From: Phytohabitans houttuyneae
GTDB lineage: Bacteria; Actinomycetota; Actinomycetes; Mycobacteriales; Micromonosporaceae
DNA length: 64,000 nucleotides
Direction: 5' to 3'
Assembly: GCF_011764425.1 (NCBI RefSeq)
Contig: NZ_BLPF01000001.1
Coordinates: 2,471,001-2,535,000, forward strand
Positions 1 to 7,867 of the stretch are shown piece by piece. The translations under genes were made by a program, and so were the position numbers. Under the pieces are notes generated by a model. The model was given only the letters and a program-made list of their open reading frames with translations. It was not told where the DNA came from and made no database searches. Each line of letters opens with the position of its first letter. The first letter of the stretch is position 1.

Positions 1-1
1 C

Positions 2-322
2 CCCGGCGACCTCGACCTGTTTGGCCCGTCAGTCAACTACCGCGGCGCGATGACGCTGCACGCGCTGCGGATGACCGTGGGCGAAGACGCGTTCTGGCGG
101 ATCGTGCGCGCCTGGTACGCCGAGCAGCGCAACGGCAGCGGCTCCACCGGCGACTTCGCGGCACTCTCCGAGCGGATCTCCGGCCAGCAGCTCGAGGGGC
201 TCTTCGAGGCGTGGCTGTTTACCGGAAGCAAGCCGCCGTACCCGCAGGGCGCCGCACCGGTCCCCTCGGTGCTCGTCAGCCCAGGACTTGGGCCTTTGCG
301 GCGGCATACTCCTGGTCGGTGA
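2..322 (+). CDS. M1-family aminopeptidase, C-terminal fragment
   Basis: The frame is open from base 2 and closes at TGA 320-322, so only the last 106 residues of a longer protein are present. The text around ALRMTVGEDAFWRIVR and LEGLFEAWLFTGSKPP resembles the C-terminal helical region of M1 (gluzincin) metallopeptidases, which trim N-terminal residues from peptides. The catalytic HExxH part lies upstream of the window. The last 47 bases overlap the end of the convergent SHOCT gene. The final ~20 residues look unlike a normal M1 terminus, so the frame may have drifted past the ancestral stop. Confidence 0.7.
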   Translation, partial: PGDLDLFGPSVNYRGAMTLHALRMTVGEDAFWRIVRAWYAEQRNGSGSTGDFAALSERISGQQLEGLFEAWLFTGSKPPYPQGAAPVPSVLVSPGLGPLRRHTPGR

Positions 323-590
323 GTGCGCCGCTGGCGTGCAGGTCGGCGAGCTGCTGGAGCTTGCCGGCCAGGTCTGAAGGGGCAGGCGGCGGTGCCGACT
401 GCTGCGGCTGCCGCTGCTCGTGGGCCGCCTGCCGGGCAGCCTCCTCCTGGGCGGCCTGCTGCTGCCGCCGGCCCCGCCAGCCGTGGACCGCACCGGTGGT
501 CGCGCTGGCGGTGCCGGCGATGACCGCGGTGCGGGCCATGGTGCCCAGCAGGCCAGGCCGGCCGCGCCGCACCATGGGACGTCCAAGCAT
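276..590 (-). CDS. SHOCT-domain small membrane-associated protein
   Basis: 104 residues. An Arg/Gly-rich N-terminus is followed by a short weakly hydrophobic stretch (about 18-35), a Gln/Ala-rich linker (42-68) and a C-terminal SHOCT motif (about 72-104; KLQQLADLHASGALTDQEY). SHOCT modules are short oligomerisation or anchoring motifs at protein ends; no catalytic role is known. A strong ribosome site (GGAGG, seven bases upstream) supports this ATG. It is convergent with the M1 gene and overlaps it by 47 bases. DUF6325 lies just upstream on the same strand. Confidence 0.8.
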   Translation of the reverse strand: MLGRPMVRRGRPGLLGTMARTAVIAGTASATTGAVHGWRGRRQQQAAQEEAARQAAHEQRQPQQSAPPPAPSDLAGKLQQLADLHASGALTDQEYAAAKAQVLG

Positions 591-606
591 GGATAACCTC
601 CGATCG

Positions 607-1047
607 TCAGATGGCGGCGGCCTCGACGGCGCGGACGACAGCGCCAGGTATCCGTTCGGCGTAGGCCACCTGCCCGCCAGCCTCGGCGACGATCCGCCGC
701 ACCTCGCTGGCCCAGGTGTTTTCCCACAACAGCACGCCGGCGGTCGTACCCGGCTCGAGCTCCTCGCCGATCTCCATCAGGTCGGACTCACCGATGAGCC
801 CGTCGACGGCCTGCACGACCTGGTCCAACGCCTCGTACGTGTCTTCGCCGGCACGCTCACCAATCTCGAAGGTGATGACGGTGCCGTCGTCTTCCTTGCG
901 TACAAAGGCGATGTCGATGATCCGGATAGTGCCGAACTCAGCCAACCGCCGCAGCTCCGGCGCGAGCCGGTCTCCCGGAACGTCGCCGGGAAACTGGACG
1001 ACCACCAGGTCCAGCGGCGCCCGCTCCACGACTTCTTCCCTGGTCAT
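607..1047 (-). CDS. DUF6325 family protein
   Basis: 146 residues. The pattern LVVVQFPG near the N-terminus followed by IRIIDIAFVRKEDDG matches the actinobacterial DUF6325 family (related to DUF1269), small soluble proteins of unknown role often beside SHOCT proteins. The gene ends 17 bases before the SHOCT gene start on the same strand, so a two-gene unit is likely. I chose the ATG at 1047 because GGGAGG sits five bases upstream; an in-frame ATG at 1077 would add ten residues without such a site. The upstream region holds a degenerate repeat array. Confidence 0.75.
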   Translation of the reverse strand: MTREEVVERAPLDLVVVQFPGDVPGDRLAPELRRLAEFGTIRIIDIAFVRKEDDGTVITFEIGERAGEDTYEALDQVVQAVDGLIGESDLMEIGEELEPGTTAGVLLWENTWASEVRRIVAEAGGQVAYAERIPGAVVRAVEAAAI

Positions 1048-1149
1048 CGCGCCTCCCAAAGCCGCGTTTCGGCCCATTCTCCCGGGCGGGCTGCTCGTTT
1101 TGTTCGCTTTCGCGGTTTTCGGTGTTGCCTCCGGTCATTGGAGGCGCGC

Positions 1150-1550
1150 CGCATATCTCATCCGCGTTTTCGGTCCTCGGTCAGCGCCGACGGATCTTGT
1201 CCGGCACTCGCGGCTCTCATCCGCGCCTCCGGGGCGATGCCCGCTGTCCGCTGAGGTCATCACCGCCCTTCGGGTCGCGCCCCGGCACTGGCGGCTCTCA
1301 TGCCCGCCTTCCGGCCCCTGCCCCCGCGTCCGATCCACGCCTGCCGCTCCGGACTTCATCCCCGCCTCCCTATCCACGCCCGCCGCCCGCGGATTCCACC
1401 CACGCCTCCCCGGTCTTCGGTCGGCGCTGGCGGATCTCGTCCCGGTCTCCCCTCCCGGACCTCATCCACGCCGCCGGTCCACGCCCGCCGCCGGCGGACC
1501 TCATCCCCGCTCGTGGTCATCACCCGGCACCGGCGAACTCCGCCCGCGCT
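1150..1550. repeat. Degenerate ~39-bp tandem array
   Basis: The 564-bp gene-free stretch 1078-1641 contains about eleven variants of a core like CGGACCTCATCCCCGC, near 1152, 1191, 1211, 1253, 1292, 1350, 1390, 1431, 1457, 1495 and 1534. Most spacings are 38-42 bp; others are near half or one and a half units. No conserved protein is encoded in any frame. It lies between the end of the S8 protease gene and the start of DUF6325, so it would sit in the DUF6325 upstream region. Confidence 0.6.
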
Positions 1551-1641
1551 ACGCGCCGCTTCGGTGAGCTGCTCCGGCATCCCGGCCGTCACCCCGTCCC
1601 GGCCCGCCCGGCGCTGCGAGATCGCAAAGGCGCCCTCCCGG

Positions 1642-2952
1642 TCACCGCCCCGGGCTGGCAGAGGGCGAGGCGGAGGGCGAGGCGGTCGGATCCGGCGAAG
1701 GCGTGACGGAAGGCGAAGGCGAAGGTGTGGGCGACAACGACGGTGAGGGCGACGGCGGCGGGCCCGGTGTCGTCGGCGGGCAGATCGGGACCGCGTCGCC
1801 GATGTGGAGCAGCAGGTTCGGGCTGCCATCGAGAGGATCCCGGACGGCGCCCGGCGTCGCGGCGGCGATCACGGCTGCCGCAACCTCCGGCGGTGTGGCC
1901 TCGGGATGCTCGGCCAGGTAGAGGGCGGCGGCGCCGGTCACGTGCGGTGCCGCCATCGAGGTGCCGCTCAGGCTGCGGGTGGCGTCGTCGGAGGCGCCCC
2001 ACGCGGACATGATCCCCACGCCGGGCGCGAAGAGGTCGACGCAGCCGCCGGTGTTGGCCCACCGGGCGCGGGCGTCGTCGCGGTCGGTGGCCGAGACGGT
2101 GAGCGCCTCGCCGACGCGGGCGGGTGACTGGTTGCAGGCCGGGCGGGGCTCGCCGCCGGAGCCGTTGCCGGCCGACAGCGCGAAGGTGATGCCGCTGGCG
2201 ATGGCCCGCCGTACGCCGTCGTCCAGGGCCGGGTCGGGGCCGCCACCCAGGCTCATGTTGGCGACGGCGGGCTTACGGACGTTGGCGGCCAGCCAGTCGA
2301 CGCCGGCCAGGACCGTCTCGGTGGTCCCGCCGCCGGCACAGTCGAGCACGCGGACCGCGACTACGCGGGCGGCCTTGGCCACGCCGTGCGCGGTACCGGC
2401 GATCGTGCCGGCCACGTGCGTGCCGTGGCCGTGGCAGTCGTCCGCCGGGCCGCCGTCGATGGCGTCGAAGCCGCTCTCGGCCCGCCCGCCGAAGTCCGCG
2501 TGGGTGGTGCGCACGCCGGTGTCGATCACGTACGCGTGGACGCTGGCGGCGTCGCTCGGGTAGGTGTACGCGCTGTCGAGCGGCAGCGCCCGCTGGTCGA
2601 CGCGGTCCAGGCCCCACGACGGCGGGCCGGACTGGGTGTCGGTGAGGTGGTGGGCGATGCTGCGCTGCACGTACGCCACCGCGGGGTCGCGCAGCAGCGA
2701 GCCGGCCTGTTCGGCGGTCATCGTGGCGGAGAAGCCGTGCAGCGCGGTGCTGTAGGTGTGGCGGGCGGTGACGCCGTACCGGTCAGCGACCGCCTCGGCC
2801 TGGATCGCGCCAGTGGTCACAACGATGTAGACGCTGTCGCTCGTGGACGGAGCCGGTGCGGGCGCAGGTGTGTGCGACGGGGCGGGCGCCGGCGTGGCCA
2901 GCGGCACCGCGATGGTCATGAACACGGCGACGAGACCGAACACGGCCCTCAC
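1642..2952 (-). CDS. Secreted subtilisin-like serine protease (S8A, proteinase K type)
   Basis: 436 residues. A signal peptide (1-20) is followed by a Pro/Ala spacer, an inhibitor I9-like propeptide (about 41-100) and an S8 catalytic domain (about 110-370). The triad is visible as Asp144 (YVIDTGV), His176 (HGTHVAG) and Ser332 (GTSMAAP), with oxyanion Asn263 (SAGNGS). Several cysteines fit a secreted proteinase K-type enzyme. The last ~45 residues are a Pro/Ser repeat tail, probably a wall-spanning or disordered linker. It should be exported and self-processed, degrading extracellular protein. It appears monocistronic. Confidence 0.93.
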   Translation of the reverse strand: MRAVFGLVAVFMTIAVPLATPAPAPSHTPAPAPAPSTSDSVYIVVTTGAIQAEAVADRYGVTARHTYSTALHGFSATMTAEQAGSLLRDPAVAYVQRSIAHHLTDTQSGPPSWGLDRVDQRALPLDSAYTYPSDAASVHAYVIDTGVRTTHADFGGRAESGFDAIDGGPADDCHGHGTHVAGTIAGTAHGVAKAARVVAVRVLDCAGGGTTETVLAGVDWLAANVRKPAVANMSLGGGPDPALDDGVRRAIASGITFALSAGNGSGGEPRPACNQSPARVGEALTVSATDRDDARARWANTGGCVDLFAPGVGIMSAWGASDDATRSLSGTSMAAPHVTGAAALYLAEHPEATPPEVAAAVIAAATPGAVRDPLDGSPNLLLHIGDAVPICPPTTPGPPPSPSPSLSPTPSPSPSVTPSPDPTASPSASPSASPGR

Positions 2953-3017
2953 CTGCCCTCCCGAGGCGGGACTAAATGTCCCTTTTGTACCTCAAGGAGC
3001 GCGGGCGCGACAGGCGA

Positions 3018-4583
3018 TTACTCCGATCGGTTGGCCGGTGCGGGCGCCTTGCTGGCGCGGATCTCGTGTCCCACGCTGGTCAGGCACCGCCCGCTGGCCA
3101 GGTCGAACTTCCAGCCGTGCAGCTGGCAGGTGAGCTGGTTGCCGTCGACGATCCCGAAGCGGGTCAGGTCGGCCTTCAGGTGCGGGCAGCGGCGCTGCAC
3201 GACCCAGTCGCCCAGGCGGATGTCTTCCTTGTCGGCGTTCTGGAAGTGCTCGTCGTACCAGCCCTCGGCGTACTGCAGCCGCTCCTCGGACAGGCACTTG
3301 AAGAACGCGTACACGAACTCGTTGTACTGACCGATCCGGGCCGCGGAGAAGCGGCAGGACAGAAACAGCGAGTTGACCCAGTCGACCTCACCGATGTGCA
3401 GCAGGTGCTCGACAAGGGCCCGCTCGGTGCGGAAGCGGTAGCGGACCTTCTCATCGCCGTAGGGCCGCACCTGCCCCTCCGGAAAGTCCACCACGATCGA
3501 CTCGACCGACTCCCCGTCATACCCGACCAGGTCGAAGCGGACCGGCCCACCCACACCCTTGGCCAGATAGATCGACTCGTCCAGCAGCGGCTCGATGACC
3601 CGCTTCATCTCCTTGAGCACGTCGATCTCGGGGTGCCGCCACGACGCCTTCGCCGCCTCGATGACCGGACGCTTACGCTCCCGCATCTCCTCCAGGTGCG
3701 CCCGCTTGTTGGCGAAGAACTCGTCCACATCGGTCGGATGCGTCGTCGTGCACGAGTCCGCGGTCAGCTCCGACACCGAGCCGGGCAACAACACCACACC
3801 GTTGGTTCCGCCAACCTTGGCGTACTCCGCCATGAACACCGACTGGTCCGGGAAGATGTTGCCCTCGTCGCCGAAGATGTCGTTGAACTGCCACAGCTCG
3901 TCATCCAGAAAACACGGCGGACCCGCGATCGGGAACACATGCGACGCCTTGAGATCGTCGATGTAACGGAATGTGCGGTCGAACTGCCGATCCCGCTTCT
4001 GCTTACCGAACGCGGTCTTCGCCGTCTGCGGCAGCTCGTACACCATCGGGTACCAGATCGCGCCAGAGAACTGCAGCATGTGCGCGTGCACATGCCCCAA
4101 CTCCGCGAATGTCGACAGGTCCGTCGGCCGCGCGTCGTTCTGGTTCAGCAGCCGCACCCCGCCGTACTCCACCCACAGCGACGAGTCCCCGATCGGCCCG
4201 TCCGTCGGCGACGTCAACGCCTGGATCATCACCTTCAGCCCACCATCGAGCTCCAACACCTCGTTGGTCTTCGTCTCGATGAAGCTCGTGAACCCCAACT
4301 CCCGCAGCTCATCCTCAAGCTCGCTCGTCGGGTACTCCGGCAGCAGCACCGTCGCCTTCTTCGACACAAAACGCTTCAGATGCTCCGCGTCGAAGTGGTC
4401 CCGGTGCAGGTGAGACACATACAGGTAGTCGGTACGCCCCAAACTCTCCCAGTCCAACAGCGAGTTGTCCGGGAAGGGGAACCACGACGCGAAATACGCC
4501 GGGTTGACCCACGGGTCGCACAGGATACTGCCCGCGGCCGTGTCGATCCGCATGCTCGCGTGCCCGGTACCCGTCACTCGCAC
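3018..4583 (-). CDS. Metallo-beta-lactamase-fold / Rieske [2Fe-2S] fusion protein
   Basis: 521 residues. The N-terminal MBL fold carries a metal motif at 58-63 (HLHRDH). The C-terminus has a complete Rieske site: Cys466-x-His468 and Cys486-x2-His489 (CPH, CQLHGW). MBL plus Rieske recalls CMP-Neu5Ac hydroxylase, but there the Rieske domain is N-terminal; here the order is reversed, so that function should not be assumed. An oxidoreductase or hydroxylase using the Fe-S centre is plausible. No signal peptide. It is divergent from the DUF2631 gene across 142 bp and no redox partner is adjacent. Confidence 0.85.
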   Translation of the reverse strand: MRVTGTGHASMRIDTAAGSILCDPWVNPAYFASWFPFPDNSLLDWESLGRTDYLYVSHLHRDHFDAEHLKRFVSKKATVLLPEYPTSELEDELRELGFTSFIETKTNEVLELDGGLKVMIQALTSPTDGPIGDSSLWVEYGGVRLLNQNDARPTDLSTFAELGHVHAHMLQFSGAIWYPMVYELPQTAKTAFGKQKRDRQFDRTFRYIDDLKASHVFPIAGPPCFLDDELWQFNDIFGDEGNIFPDQSVFMAEYAKVGGTNGVVLLPGSVSELTADSCTTTHPTDVDEFFANKRAHLEEMRERKRPVIEAAKASWRHPEIDVLKEMKRVIEPLLDESIYLAKGVGGPVRFDLVGYDGESVESIVVDFPEGQVRPYGDEKVRYRFRTERALVEHLLHIGEVDWVNSLFLSCRFSAARIGQYNEFVYAFFKCLSEERLQYAEGWYDEHFQNADKEDIRLGDWVVQRRCPHLKADLTRFGIVDGNQLTCQLHGWKFDLASGRCLTSVGHEIRASKAPAPANRSE

Positions 4584-4725
4584 CGCACTGCCTCCACACT
4601 CGTTGCCGCTCGCAGTCGAGGTTACGTTCCGACGCTACCGGGCGCGCGGCCACATCCCGGCGCGGGGCACGATTCCCGCGCATGCCAGACTTACCGCAGA
4701 TCGGATCGAGGGGAAGGACCCGAAG

Positions 4726-4947
4726 GTGGCGGGTAGCGAGCCGGTGACCTCACCGGACCAGCGCAAGCCGGGCGGCCGTAAGGCTTCCCGCATCGGCGCG
4801 GTTTTCACGATCCTGGTGCTGCTGTCCTTGCTGATCGGCAACCACACCGGCCGCGTCGAGGACGTCTTCCTGATCGTCATCGCCGGCGTGCTCACGCTGA
4901 TCCTGATCGGCGACGTGGTGCTGCGCCGAAACGGCCTGCGTTCCTAG
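4726..4947 (+). CDS. DUF2631 small membrane protein
   Basis: 73 residues from a GTG preceded by GAGGGGAAGG. The polar start (GSEPVTSPDQRKPG) is followed by two membrane helices (about 24-39 and 46-66) and the ending RRNGLRS, matching actinobacterial DUF2631 proteins. In related genomes this family often lies near rlmN and cdsA, as here, though on the opposite strand. Function unknown. Five bases after the stop begins the first copy of a dispersed 3'-flanking element. Confidence 0.8.
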   Translation: MAGSEPVTSPDQRKPGGRKASRIGAVFTILVLLSLLIGNHTGRVEDVFLIVIAGVLTLILIGDVVLRRNGLRS

Positions 4948-4952
4948 CAAGA

Positions 4953-5013
4953 ATTTTGAGCTACCGCGACGTCCGCGGTGGTCCAGACCGTTGCTCCCGC
5001 GGCCTCACCCTCC
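4953..5013 (+). repeat. Dispersed 3'-flanking element, copy 1
   Basis: About 60 bases beginning five bases after the DUF2631 stop. The start (ATTTTGAGCTACCGCGACG), centre (GGTCCAGACC) and end (CTCCCGCGGCCTCACC) recur with few changes at 5462-5518 and 13679-13736 on the other strand. It contains short dyads (CCGCG/CGCGG and GGTC/GACC) and could fold at an mRNA 3' end. Copies 1 and 2 flank the 119-residue membrane protein gene as inverted repeats. Confidence 0.8.
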
Positions 5014-5019
5014 GCGGTT

Positions 5020-5379
5020 TCACAACCGGACCGGCCGCTGGGCTCGGGATGGCTCATCGGGTCGAGGCGGCCAATCGCGGTAGGGCAGAAACGCGACCCG
5101 CCATGCGATCACCACGAAGATGTAGAGGCCGGCGCCGCCGACAAACCACCACAGCGCGTCGCGGCGGCGGTAGGAAGCACGCGGCGCGAGCCAGGCCGTG
5201 ACCACCACCGGAACGGCGATCCAGCCCAGATCGGCGAGCGGGCCGCTGCCCATCGCGCCCTCGATCAGCTCGCGGGTGGCGGTGGATGACACCACCACTC
5301 CCAACACCAGCAGCGTGGCGATCAGCGTGCGGGGCGCTCGCCTGAGCGGTGGGCGTGAGCTGAGCGAGCCATCGAGCAT
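5020..5379 (-). CDS. Hypothetical membrane protein (three helices)
   Basis: 119 residues with three hydrophobic segments (about 18-34, 50-63 and 77-95) and basic loops; the C-terminus is Pro/Arg-rich. I do not recognise the family. Codon use is typical of the window (G/C at third positions), which supports a real gene. It lies between two inverted copies of the dispersed element, with its stop next to copy 1 and its start about 80 bp from copy 2. Confidence 0.6.
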   Translation of the reverse strand: MLDGSLSSRPPLRRAPRTLIATLLVLGVVVSSTATRELIEGAMGSGPLADLGWIAVPVVVTAWLAPRASYRRRDALWWFVGGAGLYIFVVIAWRVAFLPYRDWPPRPDEPSRAQRPVRL

Positions 5380-5461
5380 GGCCAGCAGGATACGAGCCGA
5401 GGCAGGACGGCGGGAGCCGCTCTTCGCCGGCCGCAGGCCCTGGTCTTAGGCCCGGCGACCA

Positions 5462-5518
5462 CGGAGGGTGAGGCCGCGGGAGCAACGGTCCGGACCACCG
5501 CGGGCGTCGCGGTAGCTC
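5462..5518 (-). repeat. Dispersed 3'-flanking element, copy 2
   Basis: Matches copy 1 on the opposite strand from GAGCTACCGCGACG through GCTCCCGCGGCCTCACC. It lies downstream of the DivIVA-domain gene on that gene's strand, directly beyond its likely terminator hairpin. Beyond GAGCTACC it diverges from copies 1 and 3, which share ATTTTGAG there, so the terminator seems to have replaced that end. Confidence 0.8.
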
Positions 5519-5548
5519 CCGGTCTGAAAAGGATCTTCAGGCCGGGAG
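5516..5548 (-). terminator. Terminator hairpin after the DivIVA-domain gene
   Basis: CTCCCGG (5516-5522) pairs with CCGGGAG (5542-5548) and CTGAA (5524-5528) with TTCAG (5536-5540), leaving a seven-base loop and one internal mismatch. It begins five bases after the DivIVA stop on that gene's strand. There is no long U tract, as is common in high-GC actinomycetes. The distal arm runs into dispersed element copy 2. Confidence 0.7.
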
Positions 5549-5552
5549 GCGC

Positions 5553-6683
5553 TCACTGGCCGCGGAGGATGTCCTTGACCTCCTTGAGCGCGGCGTCCAC
5601 CTCGGCCTCGAAGTAGCCGCCCGGCACAAGGCCGAACTGCGCCCGGTCGATCTCGTTGGGGCTCATGGGCATCGGGCCGCGGCCGGTCACCGCGTTGAAG
5701 ATGCCCTCGAAGAGGCGGTCGACCTGGGCCGGGTCGTAGCCGCTGCCGAAGCGCCGCACCTGGAAGCCGCGGCGCAGCTGGTCGATGCGCTGGAGCTCCG
5801 GGGGCAGGCCGGGCATGCCGGGCGGCGGGCCGCCCATGGAAGGGCCCCCCAGGCGCATCTCGGCTGTCATGTCCTTGCCGTGGCGGCCGGGCTCGGCGAA
5901 GCCGTCGAAGCGTTCGTCGCCGCCGTAGCGGTCGTCGGGCGGGCCGCCGAAGCCGCCGGGGGGTGCGCCGAAGCCGCCGGTCGGAGGGCCGTCGTAACCG
6001 CCGCGGCCGGGGGGCGGGCCGTCATAGCCGCCACGTCCGGGCGGGGGTCCGTCGAAGCCGCCGCGGCCCGGGGGCGGGCCGTCGAAGCCACCGCGTCCGG
6101 GTGGAGGGCCGTCGAAGCCGCCGCGGCCGGGCGGGCCGTCGAAGCCGTTGCCGCCGCCGTAGCCGCCGGTCTGGTCGTAGCCGCCCTGGTCGTCGTAGCG
6201 GCCGTAGGGGTCGCGGCCAGCCTGGGCGGGCATCGGGCGCTGGGGCATCGGGGGGCCGCCGGGGGGCATGCGGTCGTCGCGCAGCGGCGGGCCGATACGC
6301 TCCGTCATCGGGCCGCCACCCATGCGATCGGGTGGGCCCATGCGGTCCGGCGGGCCCAGCCGGTCTGGCGGGCCCATGCGGTCGGCGGGGGCGAGGCGGT
6401 CGGGCGGGCCCATGCGGTCGGGGACGCGGCCGTAGCCGCCGCGCTCCTCCAGCTCGGCGAGCTGCCGCTCGACGCGGTCGAGGTGGAGGTCGACCTGCCA
6501 CTCGTCGTAGCCGCCGAAGCGCACGCGGAAGACCACGTCGTGGACCTCCTGCGAGGCGACCGGGGCTCCCACCGGGTCGCCGGCCAGGGTGGCCTCCACG
6601 CGGTCGAGGAAGGCGTCCACCTCATCGACCTTGTAACCGCGACGCAGCGCCCGGCGCCGGAACCGCTGACCCTGACTAGCCAC
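5553..6683 (-). CDS. DivIVA-domain protein with repeat linker
   Basis: 376 residues. A short DivIVA-like N-terminal module (about 7-40; RGYKVDEVDAFLDRVEATL) is followed by a helical stretch and a long low-complexity linker. The linker has heptad-like DRMGPPD units (about 88-122) and six ten-residue GGFDGPPPGR-type units (about 180-240). A second module (about 320-376) begins LRRGFQVRRFGSGYDPAQVDRL and resembles the first. DivIVA modules bind curved membrane or polar growth complexes; this may be a scaffold at septa or tips. It follows rlmN by 5 bp on the same strand, so it is probably co-transcribed. Confidence 0.8.
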   Translation of the reverse strand: MASQGQRFRRRALRRGYKVDEVDAFLDRVEATLAGDPVGAPVASQEVHDVVFRVRFGGYDEWQVDLHLDRVERQLAELEERGGYGRVPDRMGPPDRLAPADRMGPPDRLGPPDRMGPPDRMGGGPMTERIGPPLRDDRMPPGGPPMPQRPMPAQAGRDPYGRYDDQGGYDQTGGYGGGNGFDGPPGRGGFDGPPPGRGGFDGPPPGRGGFDGPPPGRGGYDGPPPGRGGYDGPPTGGFGAPPGGFGGPPDDRYGGDERFDGFAEPGRHGKDMTAEMRLGGPSMGGPPPGMPGLPPELQRIDQLRRGFQVRRFGSGYDPAQVDRLFEGIFNAVTGRGPMPMSPNEIDRAQFGLVPGGYFEAEVDAALKEVKDILRGQ

Positions 6684-6688
6684 CTATG

Positions 6689-7822
6689 TCACCTTCCGTC
6701 CGCGCTGCCGGTCTCGCTGGCGGCCAGCTGTCCGCACGCGCCGTCAATCTCCCGACCTCGCGTGTCACGCACTGTGGTCGAAACGCCGGCTTCGCGCAAG
6801 CGCCGCACGAACTCCCGCTCGACCGGCTTCGGGCTCGCATCCCAGCGGCTGCCCGGCGTCGGGTTGAGCGGGATGAGGTTTACGTGGGTCGACCGCCCGG
6901 CGAGCAGCCGCCCCAGCAGGTCGGCTCGCCACGGCTGATCGTTCACATCCCTGATCATCGCGTATTCGACGGACACGCGGCGACCCGTGCGGGAGGCGTA
7001 GTCCCACGCGGCGTCCAGCACCTCAGCGACCTTCCAGCGTTGGTTGACGGGCACGAGTTCGTCGCGCAGCTCATCATCGGGCGCGTGCAACGACAGCGCA
7101 AGGGTTACGGAGAGTCCCTCTCCCGCCAGCCTACGCATCGCCGGCACCAACCCGACCGTGGAGACCGTCACATGGCGCTGGGAGAGCCCGAGCCCCTCCG
7201 GCGCCGGCGCGCACAGCCGCCGGACCGCATCGACGACCCGGGAGTAGTTGGCCAGCGGCTCGCCCATGCCCATGAACACCACGTGCGACAGCCGCGGCGG
7301 CGAGCCGGAGACGGCACCCGAGGCGGCCACACCGGCCAGGTAGACGGCCTGGTCGACGATCTCGGCGGTGGACAGGTTGCGGGTGAGGCCGGCCTGGCCG
7401 GTGGCGCAGAAGGGGCAGGCCATGCCGCAGCCTGCCTGGCTGGAGATACAGACGGTGACGCGGTCCGGGTAGCCCATCAGCACGCTCTCGACCAGCGAGC
7501 CGTCGTGCAGCCGCCACAGCGCCTTGCGGGTGGCGCCGTCGTCGCAGGCCATCTCGCGCACCGGGGTGAGCAGGCGGGGCATCAGCGAGCCGGCCAGGCG
7601 GTCGCGGGTGGCGGCAGGTAAGTCGGTCATCTGCGCGGGGTCGCGCACGAGCCGCCCGAAGTAGTGGGTGGACAGCTGCTTGGCCCGGAACGCCGGCTCG
7701 CCCAGCTCCGCCACCAACGCCTGCCGGCCGGCCAGATCGAGGTCGGCGAGGTGTCGCGGGGGCAGCGCCGGGCGGCGCCCCGGCGCGTCAGGGCTGATCG
7801 GGAGTACGGGCAGGCTCGTCAT
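6689..7822 (-). CDS. rlmN: 23S rRNA (adenine-2503-C2)-methyltransferase RlmN
   Basis: 377 residues, normal length. The radical-SAM cluster motif is Cys132-x3-Cys136-x2-Cys139 (CGMACPFC), with the late cysteine in GACGQLA needed for methyl transfer. RlmN methylates C2 of A2503 in 23S rRNA and A37 of some tRNAs, affecting proofreading. It lies 45 bp downstream of cdsA in the conserved rpsB-tsf-pyrH-frr-cdsA-rlmN order. Confidence 0.96.
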   Translation of the reverse strand: MTSLPVLPISPDAPGRRPALPPRHLADLDLAGRQALVAELGEPAFRAKQLSTHYFGRLVRDPAQMTDLPAATRDRLAGSLMPRLLTPVREMACDDGATRKALWRLHDGSLVESVLMGYPDRVTVCISSQAGCGMACPFCATGQAGLTRNLSTAEIVDQAVYLAGVAASGAVSGSPPRLSHVVFMGMGEPLANYSRVVDAVRRLCAPAPEGLGLSQRHVTVSTVGLVPAMRRLAGEGLSVTLALSLHAPDDELRDELVPVNQRWKVAEVLDAAWDYASRTGRRVSVEYAMIRDVNDQPWRADLLGRLLAGRSTHVNLIPLNPTPGSRWDASPKPVEREFVRRLREAGVSTTVRDTRGREIDGACGQLAASETGSADGR

Positions 7823-7867
7823 AGCTCGTCCAGTCTCCCATGCGCCCGCTTTTGGCGCGGACTCGTG

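Noticed and set aside
4953-5518. Insertion element bounded by inverted repeats around the 119-residue gene
   Set aside because: The enclosed gene is not a transposase, no target duplication is visible and the third copy of the repeat stands alone after another gene, so a 3'-flanking element is the better reading.
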